From positions 60,649,227 through 60,713,226 of the forward strand of contig OU744732.1 of NCBI GenBank assembly GCA_916613615.1: a DNA stretch of 64,000 nt. The letters are read 5' to 3'. The stretch's first letter is position 1. Every line of letters begins with the position of its first letter. The stretch is from Steromphala cineraria (lineage: Eukaryota > Mollusca > Gastropoda > Trochida > Trochidae). A program made the position numbers and the translations under genes. The notes below the pieces were generated by a model that was not told the origin of the DNA, did no database searches, and saw only the letters and a list, made by a program, of their open reading frames with translations. This document shows positions 1 through 11,336 of the stretch, piece after piece.

Positions 1-493
1 GCTAATTGAACTTGTATTTAACTCGCGCATCTTGCGGCACTCATATCTCACGAACCATTAGAGATATTTTTATAATTTTTATATCAACTTGTAGATAAAA
101 GAATTGTCTTTTTTTCCATGTATCATATGTCTATGCACGCACAAAAATAAAGAAGCGGCAAGCGGAATTAAAGACTTTCTTTTGATGACTGTGGGAAAAA
201 AAATATGAGGCGCATCGTAATGTTTTTTTATATATTTATAAAGAGGCACAGTGTATCTAGAAGTCCATGTAAAAAGAATTATTCTGTGTGCATAAATAAA
301 CATTTTACAAGGCTCTAAATAAAAATCCGGGATCCGCGAAATAGATACACCAATTGTTGTAAAAGACCCGGGACTCGCTACATAAACATATTCAGTGGGC
401 GGTGCAATCAGGATATAACGGTGGCTGGCACCGGACAAAACAATGTCGCCACGGGGGCTAGTTGAGCAAAAATATATAGCCGCATCGTAAGGG
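1..493. mobile_element. Right end of a TTAA-flanked satellite-carrying transposon (partial copy)
   Basis: This is the right-hand end of the same element that is complete at 3758-6871, cut by the start of the window. Positions 1-498 align without gaps to 6379-6876, and I saw one difference (A against G near 416/6794). The segment begins inside a 209-bp satellite unit, continues through the unique tail, ends in the inverted repeat CCGCATCGTAAGGG (480-493) and is followed by TTAA (494-497). After that the two copies share nothing, as expected for separate insertions. It encodes no recognisable protein: the 159-codon minus-strand frame over it is also present in the other copy, has no known motif and is probably incidental. 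The near identity of the two copies suggests recent mobility or duplication. Confidence 0.8.
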
Positions 494-498
494 TTAAT

Positions 499-779
499 AT
501 TGAATTCAAAGTTGCAGTTATTTGTGATACCTCGGTTGGGAGAGAATGCTTTCTTCATTGATCAATTTGCATTCTAGATTATGAAGTCTAGCAAATGGAT
601 GGCTTCTCTCTTATTGTCAATTTGTAGAGATTTTACATAATGTTTAAAACTCTGATATAGTTTGATAAATTCTTCGATTTAAGGAGTAATGTTATATGCA
701 CATTGTCCAAACTTTTTTTCAAATCTAGTGTTGCATATATTTTCATATGTTAGATGAAAAAGAAGCATGTACACATGTA
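499..779. other. Unique-looking AT-rich spacer
   Basis: No coding frame, RNA gene or repeat partner was recognised between the truncated TTAA element and the left arm of the large inverted repeat. Confidence 0.4.
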
Positions 780-2650
780 CCCTTATGATAAAAAACTGTT
801 CAATATAACAATTGTTGTAAGAGAGATGAATTTTCTATAAAGTAAACTTCCTAAATCATTTTTATCCCTTTACAAAGATACATTTACCAACCTCATCAAA
901 TTTATTAATCCCCCTTAAACAGCCACGTGAAGGAAGAAGTGTAATTTGTGCCTGTCACTGATTGATTTGACAATATTGAGTCTGCTAAGATATAAAAAAG
1001 ACAGAACTCATTTTGTAGACGTCGGAAAATAACATTTGCCAAATTGAGTTTGCTTGGAAATAATTGAGTTGTCATTTTGCTGAAAATATTTGATCATAAC
1101 CAAATTACACGGCCATCTGTAAAACCAGTCTAGTCTGGAGTATGTTTTACTTGTTCCTTACGAAAAGAGCAAGTGCTCGTTTGTACTGTATATTGTGCCC
1201 GTTATGTTCATATTTATTTGACCATCCGTACATGTACCTCTTACAAATTCAGGCAGTTGCAAAATACTTTTTATTCAGAAAAAAGGTATGCAAAAAGAAA
1301 GTTCACTCTTTATCTTGTTATAACTACACTCACTAATTTAACAACTTTAGCCCTGGCTAATGCTATCAATTATATAACGAATCGTTCATTTACAAAATTG
1401 ATTGAGCAAAATAGAAGTCAAATGTATGATTTTCCAGAAATTGTCTAATTTGTATTAAAAAATTAATGAAGAAAACTAATTCATGATTATTATTTATTTT
1501 TGTTTGACAATAATGAGTTTTCGTAACATATCAAGACACTTTATAAACATCATTTTCAATTTAATTTCTGAAACTTGGAACTATTCTAAAGCATTTTGTG
1601 AATGCATCTTATATACTGTTTGCCTTCGAATGTACTTAAAGCATACTTTTGCAACAAATTTCTCTGTAAACGTTCATAATTGGACTCTAGTCCTAATAAG
1701 TAATTACATTGAAATTTCTAAACATTTGAAGTTTTCAAAAGCAAATTGCGAATGCATATATTTGTATATTTGTGCTTTAGAATGTACTAATTGCATAGGT
1801 CGGAAACAAGATTTGCCCCTGTAAACGTACTTTAATTTATTTCTAAGAGTAAAGGACTGCCGTAGAAGATTAGACCCTTTCAAACAGACCACTGAAACTT
1901 TTATAACCACACAAAAGGCATTGAATCTCAATCAGAGTTTTATAGTTATTATTGGAGAAAAAAAGACGTATTATGAACTTCCGCAATCTTTAGAATAACA
2001 AAGTCGCATAGAATAAAATACTCCAGTGAATAACGTCAAACAGACGGTTAAGAGTCCACGCTCAATTGGTTAGAGTAGATAATATAGAATGCATTCACAT
2101 TGTTAGATTGTTCGAATGTTTATCATATATGTTGATAGTTTACTCACATTTCGAGTTAACAAGTTAAGAAAGCAGTTGAAACAGAACATCCACCAACATT
2201 AAGAAATAAAAATCTTGACTAAACTGAACTCTTCCTTTTATAATCATCCACTAATTGTGTTTAGAAATCTTAACAAAGCAGCCACGTCACTAAGATACGA
2301 CGTATTATGTGACTGGACTTTCTATTAGCAGATTCAAAGTTATCTCTTTCATCTCTTTTGGGTTCCTAATCAATGCGTAGATTTGAAGACTCGTTATTGC
2401 TTTCGTTGTGGTCAAGATGAAAAAGAGCACTCCGTTGTTAAATACAAATAGGAAGGTTATATCAAATACTTGAGGTAGTAGAAAGTAAAAGAAAGGGAAG
2501 TTATTCACGACTTATTTATGTTCTGAATTGAATCAAGTTGATATTAATTAAAAGAGCAATGTGATTCAAGACATAAATCTACAAGAGATGATTGTCTGCC
2601 AATGATGATTAATGAAGTTTTTTAATTTCCAGGATCATCTTTTATAATAC
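780..2650 (+). repeat. Left arm of a large degenerate inverted repeat
   Basis: Several blocks reappear in reverse complement and reverse order at 24275-27060. Block 780-1110 matches about 26690-27060; 1390-1440 matches about 25395-25470; 1830-2320 matches about 24630-25100; and 2325-2650 matches about 24275-24610. Shared landmarks are the GGAAAATCATA/TATGATTTTCC stretch, the AAAAGAGCACTC stretch and the AATTTCCAGGAT stretch. A shorter piece (about 1010-1090) has a third copy in direct orientation at about 23395-23470, so this is a dispersed family and not a single inversion. Short frames inside (to 113 codons) have no recognisable domain. A decayed large transposon or a segmental inverted duplication would both fit. 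Confidence 0.65.
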
Positions 2651-3120
2651 AGCTGCGTACCTTAAGTTTGTTCACTTACCTTCGTAGTGGAAATATCATA
2701 TAATTTGGAATGTCTTTAAAGGCATCCTAGCATTGTGAAAACGAAACGGATAGTGTTGTAATTTAAAAGTGAGATTTCAGTTTGCATTTACATGTTCGTA
2801 TGCAATACATAGCAGATAACCGTAACAAATTTGGCAGGGCATTGAAGTGACCGGTGGTCAAAATCACGAAAACAATATGTTTTATTGTTCTATACAAAAT
2901 CCTTCCTAAGTGATCGACAGCTATAGACCTAAGTCATATTTATTCAGTTGCACTAAGCCAATGTCATTGCTCTGATTTTTTTCTTACAATTTTTTTTATA
3001 GAATATTGTATTCGAAATTTAAGAAAATCTAAGGTTCACAAATATGACCCGATCTGTCTATTTAACCGTGCCAAATATCAAAATGCAGCACAACACTGCA
3101 AAAATGGTGTTTTGACTTTA

Positions 3121-3440
3121 AACATGTTCCGTACGTGTTTTACTCAAAACATGTTTTGAAAAGTGTTTATATGCCAAACACATGAATTTGTATGTGTTGT
3201 AACTCAAAACATGTTGCGATTTTAAACATGTTGCATTATGGTAACCAAATGGCCTTTTTAACTCTAAACATGTTGTAACTCGCAACATGTTTTGAAATGT
3301 GTTTATATGCTAAACACATGAATTTGTATGTGTTGTAACTCAGAACATGTTGCGACTCGCAACATGTTTTGAAATGTGTTTATATGTTAAACACATAAAT
3401 TTGTATGTGTTGTAACTCAAAAAATGTTTCGATTTTAAGG
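3121..3440. repeat. AACATGTT-rich imperfect tandem repeat
   Basis: About three imperfect units begin near 3148, 3284 and 3361. Each contains a GTGTTTATATG stretch, an AACACAT stretch and a GTGTTGTAACTC stretch. The perfect 8-bp palindrome AACATGTT occurs eight times (3121, 3148, 3208, 3225, 3267, 3284, 3344, 3361). No coding frame is present. Confidence 0.75.
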
Positions 3441-3509
3441 ACATTGCGTAATGATATCGTGATTATAACACATGATTCCGAACTCATTTAAGTAGAGTCA
3501 TGACATTAT

Positions 3510-3533
3510 AAAAGAAGAAGAAGAAGAAGAAGA
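3510..3533. repeat. (GAA)n microsatellite
   Basis: A short GAA trinucleotide run lies just downstream of the AACATGTT repeat and upstream of the complete TTAA element. Confidence 0.85.
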
Positions 3534-4019
3534 GTATTTTATTAATGTGTCACATGCTGTACATATATATATCACTGTATAAAAAGCTGTTAAAAGTCAA
3601 CACCCAGCCATAAGGCTTACGAGACACAAACATGTGGAACATATACATGTTTCTGTCACGGTTAGTTCAAGTAGATTGTACTTTTGTACTATTGCCATTG
3701 TCATTTTACAACTGATTTCACTTATTTATTTCAGAATTAATTTTAAAAATGTTTTAACCCTTACGATGCGGGGAGCGGTATATTTCCGTGCCAAATATAA
3801 ACTGGCGCGCAAGCCCTCCAGGCGAAATCCGGAGTCCGGACTCTAACTTTCACGAGAAGGCAAAAATTTACTGCAAGTAGTTTTGGCGGCTCCCGGATTG
3901 CTCGTAATTATTTTCCGGGCCTCGCTAAACGCCGTTGTTTTATGAAAATTGGTTTAACTTGCGCAGACAGCGAGCCCCGTGAAAACATGTATTTTCTCTG
4001 TTGAATTGTTGACAAAAAA

Positions 4020-5296
4020 CAGACGAAATGTGTTCTTTCGCGCTTGATATTTCACTAACCAAGTGGCGCGCTCTAACACATGATATATCGATGGAAAGAG
4101 AATAAAATTGTCTTCAATTTGGTGTATAATTTGTATATGTGCAGTTGCAAATAATTGTACTATAAAGGCCGTAAAAGGCCGCAAAAGCAGACAAAATGTG
4201 TTCTTTCGCGCTTGATATTTCACTAACCAAGTGGCGCGCTCTAACACATGATATATCGATGGAAAGAGAATAAAATTGTCTTCAATTTGGTGTATAATTT
4301 GTATATACGCAGTTTTCAAATAATTGTACTAAAAAATATTTAAAAGTTTTCGACTTTCGTGCATGATATTTCACTAACCAAGTGGCGCGCTCTACCACAT
4401 GATATATCGATGGAAAGAGAATAAAATTGTCTTCAATTTGGTGTATAATTTGTATATGCGCAGTTGCAAATAATTGTACTATAAAGGCCGTAAAAGGCCG
4501 CAAAAACAGCCAAAATGTGTTCTTTCGCGCTTGATATTTCACTAACCAAGTGGCGCGCTCTACCACATGATATATCGATGGAAAGAGAATAAAATTGTCT
4601 TCAATTTGGTGTATAATTTGTATATGCGCAGTTGCAAATAATTGTACTATAAAGGCCGTAAAAGGCCGCAAAAGCAGACAAAATGTGTTCTTTCGCGCTT
4701 GATATTTCACTAACCAAGTGGCGCGCTCTAACACATGATATATCGATGGAAAGAGAATAAAATTGTCTTCAATTTGGTGTATAATTTGTATATGCGCAGT
4801 TTTCAAATAATTGTACTAAAAAATATTTCAAAATGTGTTCTTTCGCGCTTGATATTTCACTAACCAAGTGGCGCGCTCTACCACATGATATATCGATGGA
4901 AAGAGAATAAAATTGTCTTCAATTTGGTGTATAATTTGCATATGCGCAGTTTCAAATAATTGCACTATAAAGGCCACAAAAGGCCGCAAAAGGCCGCAAA
5001 AGCAGACAAAATGTGTTCTTTCACGCTCGATATTTCACTAACCAAGTGGCGCGCTCTACCACATGATATATCGATGGAAAGAGAATAAAATTGTCTTCAA
5101 TTTGGTGTATAATTTGTATATGCGCAGTTGCAAATAATTGCACTATAAAGGCCGCAAAAAGCCGCAAAAGCAAACAAAATGTGTTCTTTCGCGCTCGATA
5201 TTTCACTAACCAAGTGGCGCGCTCTACCACATGATATATCGATGGAAAGAGAATAAAATTGTCTTCAATTTGGTGTATAATTTGTATATGCGCAGT
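4020..5296. repeat. Satellite array A, eight units of 150-178 bp
   Basis: The landmark GATATTTCACTAACC occurs at 4046, 4214, 4365, 4533, 4701, 4851, 5029 and 5197, giving steps of 168, 151, 168, 168, 150, 178 and 168 bp. Two unit types differ in the spacer. The long type carries an AAAGGCCGTAAAAGGCCGCAAAAG segment and the short type an AAAAAATATTT segment. Because 168 is divisible by three, minus-strand frames run through consecutive long units as a 56-residue repeat and break at short units, which explains the 121-, 174- and 99-codon frames. The monomer size is close to that of bivalve satellites known to sit inside mobile elements, but I could not compare sequences. Confidence 0.9.
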
Positions 5297-6560
5297 CGTC
5301 ATATGTCTATGCGCGCACAAAAATAAAGAAGCGGCAAGCGAAAGATAAGTGATCGTTCACACGCGCTACTTGCGCTCCGGCGTTCGCTAATTGAACTTGT
5401 ATTTAACTCCCGCACCTTGCGGCACTCATATCTCACGAACCATTAGATATATTTTTATAATTTTTATATCAACTTGTAGAGAAAAGAATTGTCTTTTTTT
5501 CCATGTATCATATGTCTATGCGCGCACAAAAATAAAGAAGCGGGAAGCGAAAGATAAGTGATCGTTCACACGCGCTACTTGCGCTCCGGCGTTCGCTAAT
5601 TGAACTTGTGTTAAATCGCGCACCTTGCGGCACTCATATCTCACGAACCATTAGAGATATTTTTATAATTTTTATATCAACTTGTAGAGAAAAGAATTGT
5701 CTTTTTTTCCATGTATCATATGTCTATGCGCGCAATGAAGAAGCGGTGCGCGCTCTACTTGCGCTCCGGCGTTCGCTAATTGAACTTGTATTTAACTCCC
5801 GCACCTTGCGGCACTCATATCTCACGAACCATTAGAGATATTTTTATAATTTTTATATCAACTTGTAGAGAAAAGAATTGTCTTTTTTTCCATGTATCAT
5901 ATGTCTATGCGCGGACAGGAATAAAGAAGCGGCAAGCGAAAGATAAGTGATCGTTCACACGCGCTACTTGCGCTCCGGCGTTCGCTAATTGAACTTGTAT
6001 TTAACTCCCGCACCTTGCGGCACTCATATCTCACGAACCATTAGAGATATTTTTATAATTTTTATATCAACTTGTAGAGAAAAGAATTGTCTTTTTTTCC
6101 ATGTATCATATGTCTATGCGCGGACAGGAATAAAGAAGCGGCAAGCGAAAGATAAGTGATCGTTCACACGCGCTACTTGCGCGCCGGCGTTCGCTAATTG
6201 AACTTGTATTTAACTCCCGCACCTTGCGGCACTCATATCTCACGAACCATTAGAGATATTTTTATAATTTTTATATCAACTTGTAGAGAAAAGAATTGTC
6301 TATTTTTCCATGTATCATATGTCTATGCGCGGACAGGAATAAAGAAGCGGCAAGCGAAAGATAAGTGCGCCGGCGTTCGCTAATTGAACTTGTATTTAAC
6401 TCGCGCATCTTGCGGCACTCATATCTCACGAACCATTAGAGATATTTTTATAATTTTTATATCAACTTGTAGATAAAAGAATTGTCTTTTTTTCCATGTA
6501 TCATATGTCTATGCACGCACAAAAATAAAGAAGCGGCAAGCGGAATTAAAGACTTTCTTT
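5297..6560. repeat. Satellite array B, units of 180-209 bp
   Basis: The landmark GCTAATTGAAC occurs at 5386, 5595, 5775, 5984, 6193 and 6379, giving steps of 209, 180, 209, 209 and 186 bp. The 209-bp unit contains a CATATGTCTATGCGCG stretch, the small palindrome GTGATCGTTCAC and a CACCTTGCGGCACTC stretch. Two units are shortened by deletions that remove the GTGATCGTTCAC region. The array abuts array A abruptly at 5296/5297, and its last unit runs into the unique tail of the element. Positions 1-180 are the matching last unit of the other element copy. Confidence 0.9.
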
Positions 6561-6875
6561 TGATGACTGTGGGAAAAAAAATATGAGGCGCATCGTAATG
6601 TTTTTTTATATATTTATAAAGAGGCACAGTGTATCTAGAAGTCCATGTAAAAAGAATTATTCTGTGTGCATAAATAAACATTTTACAAGGCTCTAAATAA
6701 AAATCCGGGATCCGCGAAATAGATACACCAATTGTTGTAAAAGACCCGGGACTCGCTACATAAACATATTCAGTGGGCGGTGCAATCAGGATATGACGGT
6801 GGCTGGCACCGGACAAAACAATGTCGCCACGGGGGCTAGTTGAGCAAAAATATATAGCCGCATCGTAAGGGTTAA

Positions 6876-7599
6876 TGAACAAAAAGTATCAATATTTCAC
6901 GGATAGTCAACCTATTATAATGCTTTCACATAATTAAAATACTGATTAACAATAAAAATAATATAATCATCACACCAATTTCTAGAATGCAATATAAGTT
7001 TGTGTATTCTATGACAATTTCTGATGCGAATTCCAGTCACGAATTTTTGTAGTGGTTCAAGTGGCAGTAGTAAAAGACCTTGCCCGACTTTGTTTTTAGC
7101 CGATAATGTACTGCAAAGTGTCATCTTACAAAAATCATAGTTTATGATTAAAGGAAGCACTTTGGACTGTGAAAGGGAATTGTTTATCTAGGAAGACCAC
7201 AGTTCACGATAAAGTTGGCTGTTATGTTTACAAAGTGAACTGTAAGACATGATGGTTTCCTTTGATTTACATTTTTGTACTCAAAATGCAAAACTAATAT
7301 ATTTAAAAATCAATTCTGTGTCACCAATTTTATCGGAACAGAATCTCAACATTTAAACTTGGTGGAATGTGGTTGGTTTCTGTCTCACAATATCATATGT
7401 CCAAAGTGCTGTCATAGCCAGATCTTTTCGCCAGGACACACTTGTTGTACTTGGCAACTTTGCATCAGTCTGCTGCATGAACTATCGTGACCATAATTGG
7501 AAATTACCGCCTCCACCTGATTAAAATCAGCCTTTTTGTCGAGAAATAAAAGTTACCTCTTTCCAGAATTGAACTTGTTTCTAATCCAAAATGTCTGAC
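6876..7599. other. AT-rich stretch without recognised gene or repeat
   Basis: Only short frames (71-81 codons) without recognisable motifs are present. No RNA gene was seen. Confidence 0.4.
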
Positions 7600-8060
7600 C
7601 GAAGCCCCGTAAGTCGCATGTTCTGACGCATGTTCTGACGTTAGCTCGGCAAACCAACCACAAGCTACAGACGACGGCAAAAGCTTTAGGTGACAAAAGC
7701 TAGGGGCAAGTATCTCCTGTTAACCATACTATTAAAACATGATCACCGCTAGCGGCCTTTTTAGAGGGACGATGTTATTGGTTCTCTAACAACTGGGTCA
7801 CAGTAGACTTGGAGTATTGACAATAACATAAGATAACATGACCATATATAGGAACATCATCCAAAGTGGTGATCTAAACTAATGTCCAAACGAGACGCTA
7901 CCAACCAATCACAAAGAAATTCAATCCGCAGGTGTGAGGTCAGATGGAGTGAAGACCATTTTGTAACTCCATAGAGTTGATTTTTTTGAAAATATTATTC
8001 CTCGCAACTTTTATTCAAACTGCGCCTTAACTGAAACAATTTATGAAAGATTTAACAGTA
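7600..8060 (+). repeat. Dispersed repeat with partners at 20.8-21.9 kb
   Basis: The block about 7850-7915 resembles 20815-20900 in direct orientation. The block about 7900-7985 resembles about 21530-21600 in inverted orientation. The block about 7950-8050 (including the GCGCCTTAACTGAAA stretch) resembles about 21780-21880 in direct orientation. The ATCACCGCTAGCGG stretch near 7742 pairs with the CCCTTAGCGGTGATCATG stretch near 21650 in inverted orientation. The mixed orientations suggest a unit with inverted internal structure, such as a foldback element. The family is unclassified. Confidence 0.55.
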
Positions 8061-8669
8061 TATTCTTGAATAACCCTTGCAAGAAGATTATAGCTATCAT
8101 TAACCAAAGGTTGTCCTATTTATCCAAGTTACATTCTATTGACCTGACTTCTTTTTAATGGGTCTATCTTATATGTGAACATATATGTACATACACAAAC
8201 AAACAACGACGGTATAATAGAGACAACGCATAATGATTACGTATGTAAAAATAGATTTATAACTTATAGTTTATATATATTCGTGAGTTTTATTATTCAA
8301 TTTCAATTCAGGGTACTCACATTCATTTATTTTGTATTTCATGTTGACTATCAGGTAAAGCTGCAAATTATTCAATATTTATACAAACGTACACTGTTAT
8401 TGTTGTAGTTTATGGCAACTGTGAGACTTCAAAGAAATTACGAAGTTGGTTTCATAGCACGGATCTTGATAATGTCTGAGTATCCGAACGTTGGGATCTG
8501 TAGATACAAATAACTTCTACACAAAGGAAAGCCTGTCAGAAGAAGGTTTAAGGGCTGAACATGAGTAATGGTTAGTCAATATGTATGTGAAATCTATGCA
8601 AGCCGAACATGAAATACGTGTAAACAATTGCTTTGAAGTGGTAGTGTCACAAACAAGCTTATACTTTAA

Positions 8670-8955
8670 AGGGGCAGTATCACGAGGTTTTTAATTATTT
8701 TTTATTAGTTTAATTGTTTTCACTTCTAATTGTACGTTAATGCTCATTGTTTTATTTTGAACGTGTCCAAAATTCTCATTACCCAAACCAATCAGCCATG
8801 GTCAGAGAAAAAATATAAAGATTCACATAACCTCAACGGTCATTTTTGTGTGAACACCTGTAATTGATTTTGTTTAAGAAAAAAGGGATAGCATGGCTGA
8901 ACTTTACATTTCAACTTTGATTTATTACTGCTCAATGTTGAGTAAAAGACATTCT
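8670..8955 (+). mobile_element. TTAA-MITE family, copy 1 (right end lost)
   Basis: TTAA (8666-8669) is followed by AGGGGCAGTATCACG and then the body shared with copies at 34.1, 35.2, 43.7 and 52.3 kb. Shared body landmarks include the CATGGTCAGAG stretch, the TGTGAACACCTG stretch and the TTATTACTGCTC stretch. The right inverted repeat is not found, and similarity fades near 8955. No coding capacity. Confidence 0.6.
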
Positions 8956-9637
8956 GCATTTGATTAATTGCAGAGGACTGTATTGAAAACTCATTTCACC
9001 CTGTAATCAAATTCTGCTTGCTTTTCTATTTAGATTATGGACATTATTTGAGACAATCCTTCAAAACAAACTAAAGCTTTTAGGTAACAAAATAACCAAC
9101 CTTCCATTTTGTTATGTAAATATTTAGTTTAGAAAATGCCTTCTCTTTAGTTAGAATCATGTCAAAGTAATTAATTTTCACAAACTAAAGCCTCTGTAAT
9201 TGCTTTCCAAAATTGATTCATGTCCAACTTTGCTCTTTTGCCGTTCTGCCAAATCATATGAAGATTTATGTTTTATCTTGCTTTCTAATGATGAAAGATG
9301 ATTTTGCAATGATTGACTTAACAGAGCTATTTAATAATACACTTTTGCATACATAAAATGGTTTGCAGCTTATTATCTAACTACAGAAATAGTAATGGCT
9401 CTGTAGCTCTTCAGGCTTCATATAAGAGGGTGTTGACAATGTGGTCTCCCCACCCCCCTTATTAGGGACCAAAAGGACACCAATTGCGCATGTCATGTCA
9501 TCATTCTATGCCTTGTGTTTCTGAAGAAAAAGATGAAAAGAGTTCGCCATTAGGGTCAAGTGGTCACCAAAACCCAAACAAAGAATCCCCACTAGTCAAA
9601 AAGTCAGTACACAAAGTGTCAGCTATCTAGACCCTAT

Positions 9638-10175
9638 TATACCCCCGCTTTACAGCGTACGCGGGGGTATATAGAGTTAATTCTTGTCCGTCCGTCCGTC
9701 CGTCACAAAACATTGTCCGGGGCATATCTCCTAAATTATACATGCCAGCTTTACCAAACTTCATACAATTATCAGAAATGACCCCTAAATGTGCATTGAA
9801 GGTTAGACCAACACATGATTTTGTATTTTTTGCGGCTTCCATGGAAACATGTCTTAATCAGTGACTCTGTTACCAAGTCCTTTGTCCGGAGCATATCTCC
9901 TACACTATACATGCCAGCTTCACCAAACTTCATACACTTATCAAACATGATCCCTAGATGTGCTTTTGGAGGGTAAGACCAACACATGATTTTTATTTTT
10001 TGTGGTTTTCATGGAAACATCAATAAAACGGCGTATCTCTTTAACTATACATGTTAAATTCACCAAACGTCATAAATTTATCAACAATGGCCCCTACGAT
10101 GTAGATGTGTCTTTTGATGATAAAACCAACAAATGATTTTTATTTATTGCGCTTTAAATGGTAACACGGCATCAC
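9638..10175. mobile_element. (GTCC)n-linked tandem element with terminal hairpin
   Basis: The element starts with the hairpin arms TATACCCCCGC and GCGGGGGTATA (9638-9671). This is followed by a (GTCC)n run (about 9685-9706) and three degenerate units of roughly 140-150 bp (about 9712-9860, 9882-10020, 10021-10170). Each unit shows a CATATCTCCTA-like start, a CACCAAACTTCATA segment and a CCAACACATGATTTT segment. Hairpin, then microsatellite, then short tandem array is the layout of HINE/pearl-like non-autonomous Helentrons described in bivalves and flies; the assignment rests on architecture only. The 71-codon minus-strand frames here are repeat translations. Confidence 0.6.
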
Positions 10176-10520
10176 GGCATCATGATTTATCAGTGCAATT
10201 TGTCAATTAAGCCTGTGTCGTTCTTCATTTACTCTGAGAAATAAGCCATCAATCACTTCATCTTAATATAGCTCAATTTCAGGATTGGGCATGAACTGAA
10301 ATAATTGATTTAATTCTTGATTTACTTTCTCTTCATTTCTTTGAACAATTGACATTCCAAGTTAAACGCTTTATGCACACAAAAATGTTGTACAGATTAA
10401 CAGAAATTAATTGATTTGCATGAGTATGCGAATTTGATTAAAATAGATGCTTACTTTCAAGGAACTTTATAATTTGCAGTTAAAAAGTTGTTGTCAGATA
10501 TTTCTCCATTTTACAGGGAT
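10160..10520 (+). repeat. Dispersed repeat, copy at 10.2 kb
   Basis: This block matches about 31120-31500 in direct orientation. Shared stretches include GTGCAATTTGTCAATTAA, TTTACTTTCTCTTCATT and, further on, an AATTGATTTGCATGAG-like segment. It directly follows the (GTCC)n element, so that element may have inserted at the edge of this repeat. No coding capacity. Confidence 0.6.
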
Positions 10521-11336
10521 ACTCGGATTGGATGCTTTATCTATTCATGCAATCATTTCTTGACACACATTTGCGTCACATGACAGCTTACCGTTCTTGA
10601 TCTAACCAAATATCAGAATCTTTACAAGAACCATTACTTCCTCTTATTACCGTTTTCGAATATTTTAACAACAACTCTACGATATCTAATCCACGGATTT
10701 GCATTCTTGATCCCCAAAGCTTAGCACGTCCATTAACCAATCCACCTTGCAGCTATAACTGCATAAGAATGTGTTCCAAAATCGCTAAAGGGGCGAAACC
10801 ATGAAGATCATTTCCTGAAAGATTGCACAAGATTGTTAGTTACCGGAAAACATACATGTAACTAACCTCCATGACATCTCATGTTTGTAGCAATTATAAC
10901 TGTCACTAACTTACCCATTTAGAATATGTATGGCATCTTTTCTGCAGAACTGGATTCATTTTTGTGGTAATTTGATGAAAATAATACGACACACGTAATG
11001 CTATGTACTGTAAATTAACTGACACTAAGAAATGGATTACGCTTATGTTTGACATGTAAGCTTCCTGTTTGATTTTGCTCCCAACAGGAACTGTTTTGGC
11101 TTTTAATAATATGATTGGTTTGTTAAAATATCTACATTGTCTATCATAAGCACTTAAACTCATTTTAAGACCGATGCTAAATGACGACTATGCCATCATT
11201 GTTGCCGCAGTTTCACATTGAGATCGATGACAAAGGTTTGCTGATATATGCAATAAGGTTTGCCATGAATATACTAAACCGCTAATTTTATCGTCATCAT
11301 TAACAATATCTGTAAACGTAGAGAATAAACTAGATT
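10521..11336. other. AT-rich stretch without recognised gene
   Basis: An 85-codon minus-strand frame (10906-11163) shows no recognisable domain. No RNA gene or repeat partner was identified. Confidence 0.4.

Larger units (their letters stand above)
3758..6871. mobile_element. Complete 3.1-kb non-autonomous TTAA transposon carrying two satellite arrays
   Basis: The left end reads TTAA followed by CCCTTACGATGCGG (TTAA 3754-3757, element from 3758). The right end reads CCGCATCGTAAGGG followed by TTAA (element to 6871, TTAA 6872-6875). This gives 14-bp perfect terminal inverted repeats and a TTAA target duplication, the signature of piggyBac-type and Kolobok-type DNA transposons; ends starting with CCC are usual for piggyBac. 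Inside, in order, are a GC-richer unique left end (3758-4019), a 150-178 bp satellite (4020-5296), an unrelated 180-209 bp satellite (5297-6560) and a unique tail (6561-6871). No transposase is encoded, so mobilisation would need an enzyme supplied in trans. The right 493 bp is nearly identical to positions 1-493. Reading frames of up to 174 codons in the arrays are repeat translations. Confidence 0.8.

Noticed and set aside
79..558. A 159-codon minus-strand frame repeated nearly intact at 6457-6882
   Set aside because: The duplication reflects two near-identical transposon copies, not protein conservation. The N-terminus lies outside the element in each copy and differs, and no transposase motif is visible.
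4282..4806. A 174-codon minus-strand frame with a 56-residue repeat
   Set aside because: It is the in-frame reading of 168-bp satellite monomers; 150/151-bp monomers break it, and there is no start context or known domain.
1..6876. LTR retrotransposon with 498-bp direct repeats
   Set aside because: The copies end at inverted terminal repeats next to TTAA, lack TG...CA ends and enclose no gag-pol, primer-binding site or polypurine tract.
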